Shown piece after piece: positions 22,257-32,209 of a stretch of DNA of 64,000 nucleotides; position 1 is the stretch's first letter; every line of letters begins with the position of its first letter. The position numbers and the translations under genes are program-made. The notes beneath the pieces are model-generated. The model was not told the origin of the DNA, searched no databases, and saw only the letters and a list, made by a program, of their open reading frames with translations. The stretch is from Protopterus annectens (Eukaryota > Chordata > Ceratodontiformes > Protopteridae). The stretch covers positions 904,759,677 to 904,823,676 of the forward strand of contig NC_056744.1 of the NCBI RefSeq assembly GCF_019279795.1, written 5' to 3'.

Positions 22257-22690
22257 GGGGGGGGGGGGGTAGAAATGGTGTCTCCCCAAATCCCCCCAAG
22301 GTTCTTTACTGCACCCATAAGGACACTGTCACCATGTGTCAAACTGCCATACGTCTATGGTCTGGTCAGAACACTTCTGCCCAAATGTGGCAAAAGTGCC
22401 CCCAAGAGTCATGCATGACCCAGTGATAATAATGAGAAGAGTTCTCATCCCAGGTGTAACCACTGATAGGGAAACAGGGTATTCAGCAGACCACATCATG
22501 TGAGAAAGCAAGGTGTAGGTAAGGTCTAGATGTCCAACATAGATTAGACACTGTGGATTTCACAGAATACACTCCCCCAAGATGGCTGCCAGGCAGAACT
22601 TCTTGTACTTGTCATGGTCAGTCAGTGACCGGTTTTAGCTTGAAGATTTGCTAGATGAGGAGGTAGATTGACCCCTGAGGAAAGTCTGCC
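21942..22690. other. Unassigned DNA beyond E
   Basis: No ORF of interest and no repeat family recognised except the simple repeat at 22229-22270. Presumably intronic. Confidence 0.5.
22229..22270. repeat. (GT)n followed by poly-G
   Basis: Fourteen GT units then about 14 G residues. Confidence 0.95.
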
Positions 22691-22705
22691 TTCAAGGTAA
22701 TCTTT

Positions 22706-23276
22706 TAAAAACAGAAGCAAACTGAGCAAGCGACACTTAAAAACGAATAAACTTTAATATCAGTAAAGCGCTTTTAGTTTGTGTGACATGCGCAAACTTC
22801 TTCAGACAATAAATTACTAACATCATCCTTTTATACAACAGTTGTTGCCTCTATCAAGGTTAGCATTATTAGCACACTAATCAAGCTTTAAAGGAATACT
22901 GACCCTGAACCATCAACAGTACAATTCCAAAACATAGTATATCCTAGTGGCGTCTTGCTTTTAATGCACATAAAAATATTTAAATGAAGATGACCTATAT
23001 AACATAAAACTGAAAAGTGAATAAACAACAAGTATTGATGAAATTTACATAATTTGTTGCTTTCAACGATAAATAATTCAAAGTTTAAAAATGCTGCTAA
23101 AAGAGCAGCTTTCATTTATTCCAGGCGAGTTGTACGCGTTCAGCCTGATTTGCCAAGAGAGTTCAAGCTCTTCCAATTTTAACCCTACTGGGTTAAGTTT
23201 ATTCGTTTTTAAGTGTCGCTTGCTCAGTTTGCTTCTGTTTTTAATTTATGCTTAGTTTATTGGTTTGTCGGGTTTA
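22706..23276. mobile_element. Inverted-repeat retroelement with 15-bp target duplication, Penelope-like
   Basis: Flanked by a perfect 15-bp direct repeat TTCAAGGTAATCTTT (22691-22705 and 23277-23291). Inside are terminal inverted repeats of about 48 bp (22708-22756 and 23200-23250), containing cagaagcaaactgagcaagc and its complement. A 15-bp duplication is too long for common cut-and-paste DNA transposons and suggests target-primed insertion. Penelope-like elements often show such duplications and an inverted partial copy at one end; the CTGAAGAAG-type motif (minus, near 22805) would fit. Family is inference. No coding potential is seen. Confidence 0.75.
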
Positions 23277-23291
23277 TTCAAGGTAATCTTT

Positions 23292-24600
23292 GCTTAACAA
23301 GGGAGAAAATGACTGATGCCAGAATGATACAAGAGGGTAATGCAGAATGACATTCTGGCACCTGCCCTGGATCATGAAAGGGACCGTTCTGCCAATCCTT
23401 ATGCTGGATACCTTACACAGCTGTCATCCTGCAAGAGATGAGAGAGGACATGAACTTTCTCTTCATTTCCTGCAAGTGTCCAAGCCAAAGTGCTGACACA
23501 CAGAGCAATGTTTCATACTGTAACTCCATTTCTAGGCAGTAGACTACATGTTGGGCAGGGTCCTGGCTCGTGACCTATCCAATCACAATAATGCTTTGAA
23601 AAGTTGAGTTTTAGGCATAAAGGGCAGTAGATATTCCAAGATGAACTTCTGGCTCAAAATTTGTACAAGTGGCATAGAAGAAAGAAGTGCTGCAAGAACT
23701 GAGGGCAATCTACTAGTCCCAACATGCAATTAACAGCATAACCTTTTGACATGACAGAAGGAACATGCTCCCAAGTGTAGAAGCAAAACCCAGAAACATG
23801 CCACATGAGGAAAAATGGAAAAGAAACCCAAGGTCTACTACAGAAGACCTCCTTTGTCAAGACCTTTAGTTTCACAAAAATTACACTGCACAAACTTGAA
23901 CATGAGTGTAAGAAAATGTTCGACACCGGAACCTAAAATACATTATGGACACTGTTTTAATGTATGGACTTTGTTCGGTTTTAAACTTTGTTTGCTAGAG
24001 TGTTGCAGGTTAATAATAGTGGTTCACTCTTCTCTGACTTGCGTCTCAGTTTACTAAATGCAAACACTACAAATTATTAACCTGTTCTTGGCAATCAGAT
24101 GCTCATTAGGAAGGTAGTTTTTTTAAACAAGACTGCTGTGTATCTCAAAAGCTTTTCAAAACTGGAAATATGCTCACTAAATGAGCCACCATGCTTATAC
24201 CCAAGGCACTAAAAATCATTTTTTTTTAGTGTATGTATGAGCTAACAAAGGTTTACAGCCTTCACAGTTTAGCTTTGCTATTACAAAGATGATGCATTCC
24301 TTTACTAGCACTATTCTCTGCCCACAGCACCACAGTTGATTGGATAGTTTAAAAATAATTCTTCCAACAAAGGAAGAATCAGAGGCTTACAGATATCACA
24401 GCAATGTTTTTTTACTATGAGATTATATTCTACAGTGCTCTCCAAAATATAAAAGTAACATTTTCTTAACTTACCTTCCCCCTCAAGGCTCCAATGCACA
24501 GAATCGCTTCCCCTATCTTCCTTCTCTCATGCCTCCACTGCACTCACTTTCCCACATTTTAAAAGCAGTCTACAGGATGAACCAACAAAATCAGTCCTAC
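23292..24600. other. Unassigned intronic DNA
   Basis: Several hundred bases without a convincing ORF, repeat or RNA gene. By position it lies immediately downstream of the calponin exon on the minus strand and so should be intron. Confidence 0.5.
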
Positions 24601-24717
24601 CTGTAGCCCAATGACACTCTGGCCGGCCTTCATTTTCTCTTCATCAAACTGTCTTTCTTGTTTTTCTGCATATTTAACACCAATGTCGACCTTTGTTTCG
24701 AGACCTTTGGTTTTTCC
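24601..24717 (-). CDS. CNN2/CNN3-like: Calponin internal exon (39 codons)
   Basis: 117 bp, phase 0 at both ends, with tgcag acceptor upstream and a strong GTAGGA donor downstream on the minus strand. It encodes GKTKG..., [20 protein letters not shown] and [10 protein letters not shown]. This matches the segment between the calponin-homology domain and the first calponin repeat, which in vertebrate CNN genes is a separate exon ending at LQ, before MGTNK. Calponins bind F-actin and modulate actomyosin and the cytoskeleton. VDIG, EKQER and MKAGQ recall CNN2; YAEKQ and SVIG recall CNN3, so the paralogue is open. No other exon was found in the window. No stop or frameshift is visible, so it is probably a working exon. 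Confidence 0.87.
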
Positions 24718-25236
24718 CTGCACATTAAAAAATATTCATTTTTAAATATTTGTACACATAATTATGTATACATACCAAATACAATTATATGGCCTATTAA
24801 TGAAAGATGTTTTTCTTCTTATGCTCTAAATTCAGAGTAACCCTGCATGGGCTGCACTTACATTTTGTAAGATAAAACATTATTCCATTTACGAATAAAA
24901 TCAGCGTTCTCATCATGAATGCATATAAACTGGGTTGAAATAATTATTTACAACAGAACAGTCTTATCTACGTTTACCAAACACCAATGATTTTTTTTTA
25001 ACAACTTCAAAGGTGGTGAAACAATTGTCAGAAACAAATGTCCATGAAGCCAACAAAAAAGGCTTAAGGATACAACAGTGATGTTAACTAAATATACAAT
25101 TCTTAGGTTGCACCACTTTAGATACAAAGGGAATACTTGGTTTTCTAGTAAAACAAATGTCTCCTATACTTTAAGATAGCATGACATCAGTCAGCACTTA
25201 AGTATACAGGTGTATACAGTTCCCCTAGATACTCAA
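24718..25236. other. Unassigned intronic DNA upstream of the calponin exon
   Basis: AT-rich sequence without recognised features apart from the polypyrimidine-containing acceptor next to the exon. Confidence 0.5.
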
Positions 25237-25450
25237 AAATTATGTACCACAACAATGTCTCCTTTTCATCCCTATTCATCTGATATGGCTGACAGGACTG
25301 GAACCACCTGGCAAATCCAATCTGGCATTCTGCCAATGCTTTCTATCTCAAGCTCCTAAACTTCTCCCTCCCATAATGCTCTATGCCCTACTGTGCATCA
25401 GACGAAGTTTGAGGATACGACCCAGTTGAAGCAGCTGAAGCTGAACATGA
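25237..25450 (-). repeat. Right ITR of P
   Basis: Starts ttatgtaccacaacaatgtc and resembles the right ITR of O: ctccttttcatcc, atctgatatggctgacaggactgg, ctcaagctcctaaac, cctcccataatgc and cagacgaagtttgagg occur in the same order. This places P nearer to O than to the A-L group. Confidence 0.65.
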
Positions 25451-25494
25451 ATTTATACACAAGGGGGAGGGAGGGATGGCCTATTAGCCAGACA

Positions 25495-26800
25495 TGAATG
25501 AAACCAACTATTCACCTCTTGTAGACAAATCTTCTCTTATACAATATGCAGACGACTCTACACTCATCTCAATCTCCAGTAGTATCACAGACCTTCTCAC
25601 CCTTACTCAAAACTCCTTTCTATCCACAGAGAAATGGCTTATCTGACAATCTGCTTATCCTTAACCCTAAGAAAACCAAGCTCCTGCTCTTTCTCCCCTG
25701 CTCTTTTTCCAATCACAAATCTACATTTACCATAACATCCTCTAACAATCATAAAACCTGAACCACACACTAAACTGTTAGGCGTCATTATAGATGATGA
25801 GCTCAAATTTAACTTACACTTACTGGAAGGAATAAAAAAAACATACCAGAAACTTGGCTTGCTCTATCGTAACAAAAGATTTTACTCCAAATGCTAGACT
25901 CTCCCTAGCTCAGTCCTTCCTTCTGCCCACACTTCTCTACGCAGCCCCAATACTAACCAATATACAAGCTACTACCATGAACAAACTGCAACAAACTTAC
26001 CATAAAATTGCAAGATTCATTACTAACTCCCCCTACAACTTCCATCACTGCCTTGAACTCATTACAATGGTTCGAATTCCCTCAACTACTGCTACTTTCT
26101 CAGTTTCAAGTTATTCACTCCATTCTATACAGGCCTTCATCCTGACCAGCTCTCACTACTCTCGTATCTACCTATACCCCTTCTAGAACCCTCCGCAACT
26201 CTAACCAACAACTTCTGAATGTAGACCATCCAAAGAAGAACACAGGCAAACTGCAATATATCTGCTCTATAGCCCACACTTGGAACAAACTTCCTCTTAA
26301 CATACGCTCCATCATACACCCTGCACACTTTAAAAAGGAACTCTAACATTATCTTCAACACTAAATCATGTCTCTGCTTATAACCTACCTGATATGCCCC
26401 CTTTATACAAATGGTGCTCCTTTCCTCTGAACTCCTGAAAGCTCCTATACCTTCCTACAAAGCCTATGCAATAAATTCTGATTCACTTGTATAGCTCTTA
26501 TTTGATCACTTGTATATAACTTTATTTTTTTTTAATGTACAAAAACAACACATTAGGGGTTCATATACTCATTTATTTGAGAAAACCCTCTTGCTGTAAT
26601 ATGAATATGTTTGAGTTATAATTTGTATTAATATGTTATGGAGTTATAATTGGTTATGGTACTTTCTATGTTTTGTTACCTATGTTATCTTAATTGTTTC
26701 TGTAATTGCAGCTTTTCTCCTCGGGTCTCCACTGAAAATGGGCTCATGCCCAGCTGGACCAACCCGGTTAACAAATGTCAAATAAAATAAAAATAAAAGG
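25495..26800 (+). pseudogene. 5'-truncated LINE: RT C-terminus and 3' tail
   Basis: Plus-strand non-LTR retrotransposon. QYADDSTLISIS (YADD catalytic box) is near 25540, then KWL, LLGVIIDDELKFN-like sequence, RLSLAQSFLLPTLLYAAPIL (25890-25960), KLQQTYHKIARFIT and the C-terminal NKLPLNIRSIIHP-like segment at about 26290, in three frames with stops. The tail has a gggtctccactgaaaatggg motif and ends in an A-rich aaataaaataaaaataaaa at 26800. It sits between the right ITR and ICR of P, opposite in strand to all DIRS copies. The clade (Jockey/L2/I-like) is not certain. Confidence 0.85.
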
Positions 26801-26810
26801 ATTCATTGTT

Positions 26811-26880
26811 GTAAGTACATGACATTCACATCCTATTTTATCCATCTGTCTGATCTGACAGATGGGACAAAATCCTAAGC
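26811..26880 (-). repeat. Probable ICR of P
   Basis: ggattcattgttgtaagtac matches, as reverse complement, the outer arm of the P right ITR (gtaccacaacaatgtctcc). A short palindrome ccatctgtc...gacagatgg follows at about 26851-26875. Confidence 0.55.
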
Positions 26881-27455
26881 TACCTTATTTCCTGGGTGAT
26901 ATCATGATAGGATACCCTCAAGACAGAAGCCCCAAAGGAAGCTCGAGACTTACAAATTATGTCTAGTTTGCAATATCTGGCAAAAGTATTACAAAGTAGA
27001 TCATGCACCTAATGCACATTTTTCCTGTACTGTAGAATTTTTTTAAAAAACACCACATGTAGTACATGATCATGTGGAGTAAGCCTTAGATCTAGCTGTA
27101 AGAACTTGTTTCTTGTTTACATAAATGACATACAATCTAATAACCATTTGGTTTGAGTTTAAGACTTTTTGACCCAATTTATGTGGTACAAAAGAAATTA
27201 ATTTTAAATTCTTTCTATGCAGATACAATCAGAGTAGACGGTGGACATCCAGTGTGTGACGTATTCTCTTCAGCTAGTGCAATTTGGGAAAAAATCTGGC
27301 AGCTTAATAGTTTGGTTTAAGTTAGATTCCATGGCCACTTAAGAACAAATAAATCTTTTTTATCTAAAGGATACTATCTGTGTAAAATATCAAATATGGG
27401 TCCAATGAAAACAGAACATGCAACTCTGAAGATGTTATAGCCACAAGGAAAAATA
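26881..27455 (-). pseudogene. Recombinase relic of P
   Basis: No open frame, but collinear with the YR 3' half of the younger elements: ggcaaaagtattacaaag, catgtggagtaagccttag, aaccatttggtttgagtttaag, gggaaaaaatctggcagctt and aatagtttggtttaagttag occur in the same order and spacing. Ends where O is inserted. Confidence 0.6.
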
Positions 27456-27620
27456 GAAGTTATGTACTTACCATAACTTGGCATCTGTGTTGTCCACTTT
27501 CATTCTTCCGCACTGTTGGGTCTTCGGATCAGATTTGGCTACACTTCCAAGACTTTAGGATCCAAGTCTCAAGCTCCTCCCTCTCCCATAATGCATCATA
27601 CCTTCACTAAACCCTCAGAT
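27456..27620 (-). repeat. Right ITR of O
   Basis: Begins gaagttatgtacttaccata. Inverted match to 61500-61659: gggtcttcggatcagatttgg, agactttaggatccaag, ctcccataatgcat. Confidence 0.82.
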
Positions 27621-27790
27621 CGAGTTTGCTGCCTTACACAACAGGATACACTCCAGAAGGAAAAAAATAGAACAGATCAAAGATTCTTGGGCCTAAACAA
27701 CGAACCTATGGGTTCCAAAATCCTCCAGGTAACTTCTCAAAGAAACCTAGGCTAGGGGTGGCTGGGAGGTAAGTAAGGAAGAATGAAAAT

Positions 27791-27880
27791 GGACAACACA
27801 GATGCCAAGTTATGGTAAGTACATAACTTCTACATCTGATGTTATCCTTTTCATTTTCCTCACTGTTGGGAGAGGGTCCT
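27791..27880 (-). repeat. ICR of O
   Basis: 27791-27830 is the exact reverse complement of the outer right arm at 27456-27495. 27831-27880 (tacatctgatgttatcc..., ctcactgttgggag) is the complement of the left ITR end near 61610-61659. The same logic as in A-L despite almost no sequence in common. Confidence 0.85.
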
Positions 27881-28020
27881 CAGCTATGCAACTCCAGGGT
27901 AGCCCCTATGAAAGGATATGCTGGAGCAATGTCGAGCTGAAGGATGACCTGCGTCTGGAGAAAATGTCCAATTTCTAATAAGAGACAAAACTGAGTCTTA
28001 CAAGTGGCGGCAACACTTCT

Positions 28021-28140
28021 TATCCACTGAAGTCTTGGTAGAAAAAAGACGACGACATGGCGGCCATGGATCTTGTAGAGCGAGTTCTCATCCACTGAAG
28101 CCTTGGCAGAAAAAAGATGACGACGTGGCCAGCCATGGAT
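28021..28140. repeat. Two-copy direct repeat in O
   Basis: 28021-28071 and 28089-28140 are about 51-52 bp copies (atccactgaagtcttgg..., agccatggat) with about 85 percent identity, lying where the C-terminal third of the recombinase should be. Confidence 0.8.
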
Positions 28141-28149
28141 AGAGTGAGT

Positions 28150-28985
28150 GTTAGGTGGACAAGGTAATTAAATGCATTTCTGCTATTTATTACCAAAAAG
28201 GTAATCAGTTATCCATTTAGACAAGGTGATCTTGGATACTGCTTGACCCAAGCAATTAGCTGAAAATGAAATAAAGAGTTGATCAGATTTTCTGTGCTTT
28301 TTTGCCCTATGCAGATAGTTTGAACATCAAGGAGATGCAATGTATATTCTCCTCTGTTTGAAAAATTTGGAAAGAGAACAGTTAGCTGAATTGACTGGTT
28401 AATGTTGGATTCTGCTGCTACTATAGGCATAAAGGAAGGGACAGTTCTTAAAGAAACTCTTTCTTTATGAAGAATGATGCAAGGGGGTTTGGTAGATAAG
28501 ACTTGCAATTCACATTCACTTGGCTGAAATGATGGCTACCAAAAATATGGTCTTCCAAGAAAGAAATTTCAAGTCACAACTGCTGGCTGGTTCAAATGGC
28601 TTTTGAGTGAGACCTTGAAGTACAATAGTAAGATCCCACAGTGGAGTAGGATCTTTTATTGGTGGTCTTAAGATACCTTTCATGAAAGCCTTGCATAATA
28701 TCTTGATGAAGAAATGGCAGAAGATCCTATCCCTCAATGAAAATTAGAAATGGCAGCTAGCTGTAACTTTATAGTAGAAAAACTGATGCCTTCATGATAA
28801 GAGTGAATTCAGAAAAAGAATAGCCGACTGTGGAGCCGAAAAAGTGTCAATATTCTCCTTAGACACCAAAATCGAAAATCTTTTCCACTTACTGTTACAG
28901 ACCTTCTTTGTGGAAGCCTTCTGAGAGGCCAAGACTATGTCGCATACTGGGGAAGCTAACCTGGACTTTTATACAATCACCAGAA
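28150..28985 (-). pseudogene. Recombinase of O, C-terminus missing
   Basis: Fragments in three frames: SQKASTKK and SKWKRFSI-like N-terminus (28930-28870), WDLTIVLQGLTQKPFEPASS and LKFLSWKTIFLVAIISAK (28737-28516), ILHKERVSLRTVPSFMPIV and NQSIQLTVLFPNFSNRGEYT (28508-28320), SKITLSKWI region to about 28210. The HxxR box, Trp and Tyr nucleophile expected next are absent; the 51-bp repeat lies there. Confidence 0.82.
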
Positions 28986-30031
28986 GTGGAGACACCATGC
29001 AGTCAGTCTTAAGGTGTGCAGATTGGGCTGATGACATTCTGACGGGTGAGAGAGAAGGTCCTGAAAGGGTTCCAGTATCTATGATGTGATATGTGAGGTG
29101 AAACAATAAGAACCACCATACCTGACAAGGCCAGAAGGGAGCAATGAGAATAACTGTGCTGGTCAGCCTGCTGGCTTCCTGTAGAAATTTCAGAATCAAG
29201 GGTAAATGGGGGTAAGCATAAAGGAGGACCGGGGGCCAGTCTTGAACTATAGCATCCCTCGGTGACTCCCCCTTTGAAGGGATCAAAGCTAAGTACTTGT
29301 TACATTTGTTGTTTAGGAGAGAAGCAAAAAGGTCCCATCAAGGCTGACCCCAAAGGCTAAAAATATTGTTCGCTTCTGACTGACTGAGGGACCGCTCGTG
29401 CGGAGTCAGAATGGACCTACTGAGCCTGTCTGCTAACACGGTGTCCCTGGGAATGTGTGTTGCAATTAGAAAGCTGTTTGAAGAGATGTTCCACTCCCAA
29501 ACCCTCATGGCCTCTTCCCTGCATAACGGGTAAGATCGGGTTCCTCCTTGTTTGTTTATATACCAGACCACTGACATGTTGTCTGCATGAATTGCAATAG
29601 TCCCCAGAGGGAGTAGTTCCTGAAAGGTCTGCATCATGAGGAGGACTGCTCATTTCCAGGACACTGATGTGTAGCTCAGTCTCGTTTGGGGACCACATGC
29701 TTTGGACCACCCTTTCCTGATAATGCCCACCCCAACTAGAAAGCATCTGTGGTCACAGTGGCTATTGGGGGGGGGGTGGACTGCCCAGATGTAGACTTTT
29801 TGACTGCATCCATCATCACTGGAGATAGCTTGTGCAGAATGGTGTTAGGAGCAGTGTGTGTGACTGGTGAAGAATCGACCACTGAACTGCAAGAGTCCAT
29901 TGAACTCTCATAAAAACTCTTGCCAAAGGTATTAGGATGATGTCTGCTGACATAGATCCTAGTGCTCTGAGGACTAACTTTGCTGGTGGAGCTGGATGGC
30001 CTAACAAGTCCTGGAGTTGATGTCAAAGAAA
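28969..30031 (-). pseudogene. RT thumb and RNase H of O
   Basis: RALGSMSADIILIPLARVFM (30000-29880) is the RT-RNase H connector. RNase H is at 29720-29338: ETELHISVLEM (Glu), IHADNMSVVWYINKQGG (Asp) and LADRLSRS (Asp). The post-RNase H spacer VILIAPFWPCQVWW and YAYPHLPLILKFL lie at 29286-29100. Several stops. Left-cut by F at 30032. Confidence 0.87.
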
Positions 30032-30256
30032 AGTACAGTTGTGTACACTTGCCATAAATGCGGATGTTCGAGGGTATTCACTGTTGCAGTCATCACACTT
30101 GGGTTATCTGCCTGCAGGTAGCCCTCAGTCGGCGAGAAATACCAGAGTCTTAGGATTTCTGCGTCGGATGCTGTCGCTTCTTCCATGACGTCAGGTCATC
30201 AGGGGTATAAAACAGACAGCAGACGCCATTACATCAGTTTTTCTTGCAACAAATGT
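30032..30256 (-). repeat. Right ITR of F
   Basis: TGACGTCA about 30187-30194 and TATAAAA at 30205; inverted match to 46073-46238. Confidence 0.86.
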
Positions 30257-30396
30257 CAGGAGCCCCCAAATAGGAAGCTAGTATATGGTGGGGAACATCA
30301 CCAGTAAAAAGTAAATACCAATGCCATTAGGAATGGCCATAGAGAGGAGAGGTAGAAAGATATAGAAAGCCAGGAGGCTGGAGGGAGGGAAACCAG

Positions 30397-30498
30397 GACT
30401 GCAACAGTGAATACGCTCGAACATCTACATTTATGGCAAGTGTACACAACTGTACTATGTTCTTTGTGTTTCACTGTTGCAGTCATCACACTTTGGTT
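30397..30498 (-). repeat. ICR of F
   Basis: Complement of the right arm joined to the predicted left end at CTGTACT|ATGTTC; it preserves the terminal bases (tttgtgtttcactg side) that the actual right end of F has lost. Confidence 0.9.
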
Positions 30499-30640
30499 GA
30501 TTCCCAAAGCTGTGGAAAGGCGGAGGCAGTCAAGAAGTGTTAGGGCTGGCTAGTATGCCTTGCAAGACTGCTGTAGCAAATCCAGCGCTGGATTTGGAAA
30601 AGATTGGTAAGTGGTAATGCTTCGTGAAGGTGTGTAACAA

Positions 30641-30858
30641 AGTACAGTTGTGTACCTACCATAAATGTAGATGTTTGAGTGTATTCACTGTTGCAGTCAT
30701 TACACTTGGGTTATCCTGCTGGCAGGCTACCCACAGTCGGCCCGAGTTCCAAAGTCTAGGTCCGGCGTCAGTTGCTGTCATCTCTTCCCTGACGTCAGTG
30801 CGCCAGGGGTATAAAAGATGCAACCAATGCAATTTTCTTCAGTTTTTCTTGCCCCAGA
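30641..30858 (-). repeat. Right ITR of G
   Basis: TGACGTCA 30790-30797, TATAAAAG 30810; inverted match to 36007-36187. Confidence 0.88.
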
Positions 30859-31025
30859 TGTCAGGTGCCCCCAAATAGGGAAGCTGCAAAAAAGTATGCC
30901 AAAAAGCATGCATGTACTAAAATAAACATTTCCTTCATCTACAAGCAAATACACCACATAGGTTGTATAGAGTTGAGAAGTACAGAAAAGTCCCAGCAAT
31001 GAAAAGGGGGTGGGTGGGTAACCTG

Positions 31026-31125
31026 GACTGCAACAGTGAATACACTCGAACATCTACATTTATGGTAGGTACACAACTGTACTATGTTCATCGTGTTTCA
31101 CTGTTGCAGTCATTACACTTGGGTT
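31026..31125 (-). repeat. ICR of G
   Basis: Complement of 30641-30700 joined to the complement of the left end at CTGTACT|ATGTTC, nearly perfect in both halves (cgatgaacat end conserved). Confidence 0.92.
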
Positions 31126-31156
31126 GAATCCCAAAGCGGAGGTTGGGTGGCTGGGC

Positions 31157-32209
31157 CTAAATAGGGTTAGGAGAGGCTACCAGGCCCTGAAGAACTGCAG
31201 TGGCAAAGCCTGCTCTGGATTTAGAGTAGAGAGGTAAGTGGTAGTGCTTGGTGAAAGTGTGCACTGAACTCCCGGTTGCAGCTTCTAAAATGTCTTTGGT
31301 TGGTACTCCTCTGAGAAAGGCTACTGAAGTGACTGCTGCTCTGGTAGAATGTGGCCTAATGCCCTTAGGCACTGTTTTGCCATGTTGTGCATAACAGAAG
31401 CGAATGCAGTGTCCTATCCATTTTGATATAGTCTGCTTTGAGATGGGCTTTCCTTGTGATCCTGCAACATAAGCTACAAACAGTTGCTCAGTTTTCCTGA
31501 AAGCTTTTGTTTTGTCCAAGTAGAATCGTAGCTGTCTGTGTATGTCCAAAGCGTGCAGAAGTCTCTCCCCTTTATTCGGAGGATTTGGATAGAAAGTTGG
31601 CAAATGAATGGTTTGGTTAAGAGCCACACTGGAAACCACCTTTGGCATAAATGTTGGGTTTGTCCTTGGAGAGACCCTGTCCTGGTGAAAAATAATGAAA
31701 GATTTCACTGCCATTAATGCCTGTAACTCTGAGACTCTTCTTGCTGAAGTTATTGCTAGGAGCAGACCAGTTTTCCATAAGAATTTTATATCAGCTGTGC
31801 TGGCTGGCTCAAAAGGAGGCAGTGTGAGCTTTTCTAAAACAAAATTGAGGTCCCAAGTAGGTACTGATGCTCTCCTTGGGGGTCTTATGTTTTTTGCCCC
31901 TCTGAGGTACTGCCTTAGTAGTGGATGTGAAAAAATAGGAGGTTCCGTATTGTAATGAGCTGAAATGGCAGAGGCATGGATCTTAACAGATGAGAAGGAT
32001 AGGCCTTTGTCCAGCATCTCAGTTAGGTATTGTAAAATCTGAGGTATATTTGGAACAAGTGGTTCGAGTCCTTGTGCTTGGTTCCAAGCACAGAATCTCT
32101 TCCATTTTTCTGCATAAGATTTCCTAGTGCTGGGCCTCCTGGCTTCTAAAATGACATCCATAACAGCTTTAGAGAGAGGTGTGGTCTGAGTGGCTATATT
32201 ATCTGCCAT
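31157..32209 (-). CDS. Tyrosine recombinase of G, 350-codon open frame
   Basis: Starts at ATG 32209 inside the end of the RNase H frame and runs without interruption. SAM-like N-domain to about residue 105 (RRPSTRKSYAEKWKRF at 24-39), catalytic domain with Arg157/158 (TSARRVSEL), His287 and Arg290 (HSTR), and KHYHLPLY with the likely nucleophile Tyr323. Spacing HxxR to Tyr is 33 residues, as in the Cre family (32). At 313, where all other copies and Cre have Trp, it has Gly (GGG, 31271-31273), and a Ser codon is missing in KFL-WKT near 144. So the frame is open but the enzyme may be impaired. Confidence 0.93.
   Translation of the reverse strand: MADNIATQTTPLSKAVMDVILEARRPSTRKSYAEKWKRFCAWNQAQGLEPLVPNIPQILQYLTEMLDKGLSFSSVKIHASAISAHYNTEPPIFSHPLLRQYLRGAKNIRPPRRASVPTWDLNFVLEKLTLPPFEPASTADIKFLWKTGLLLAITSARRVSELQALMAVKSFIIFHQDRVSPRTNPTFMPKVVSSVALNQTIHLPTFYPNPPNKGERLLHALDIHRQLRFYLDKTKAFRKTEQLFVAYVAGSQGKPISKQTISKWIGHCIRFCYAQHGKTVPKGIRPHSTRAAVTSVAFLRGVPTKDILEAATGSSVHTFTKHYHLPLYSKSRAGFATAVLQGLVASPNPI

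Noticed and set aside
23654-23926. 90-codon minus-strand ORF next to the calponin exon
   Set aside because: No similarity to calponin or any family I recognise, and no splice signals in a matching phase.
24601-24717. Processed calponin pseudogene
   Set aside because: A processed copy would continue into the next calponin repeat; here similarity stops exactly at consensus splice sites on both sides.
25546-26186. Host protein-coding gene on the plus strand
   Set aside because: YADD, the RT thumb region and an A-rich 3' tail identify a truncated LINE with stops.
28021-28140. CRISPR-like or satellite array
   Set aside because: Only two copies with a short gap; the context is a eukaryotic transposon.
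31157-32209. Domesticated host recombinase gene (open 350-codon frame)
   Set aside because: It lies in a normal element with both ITRs and has a change at the active-site Trp; there is no sign of selection on function or of host splice sites.
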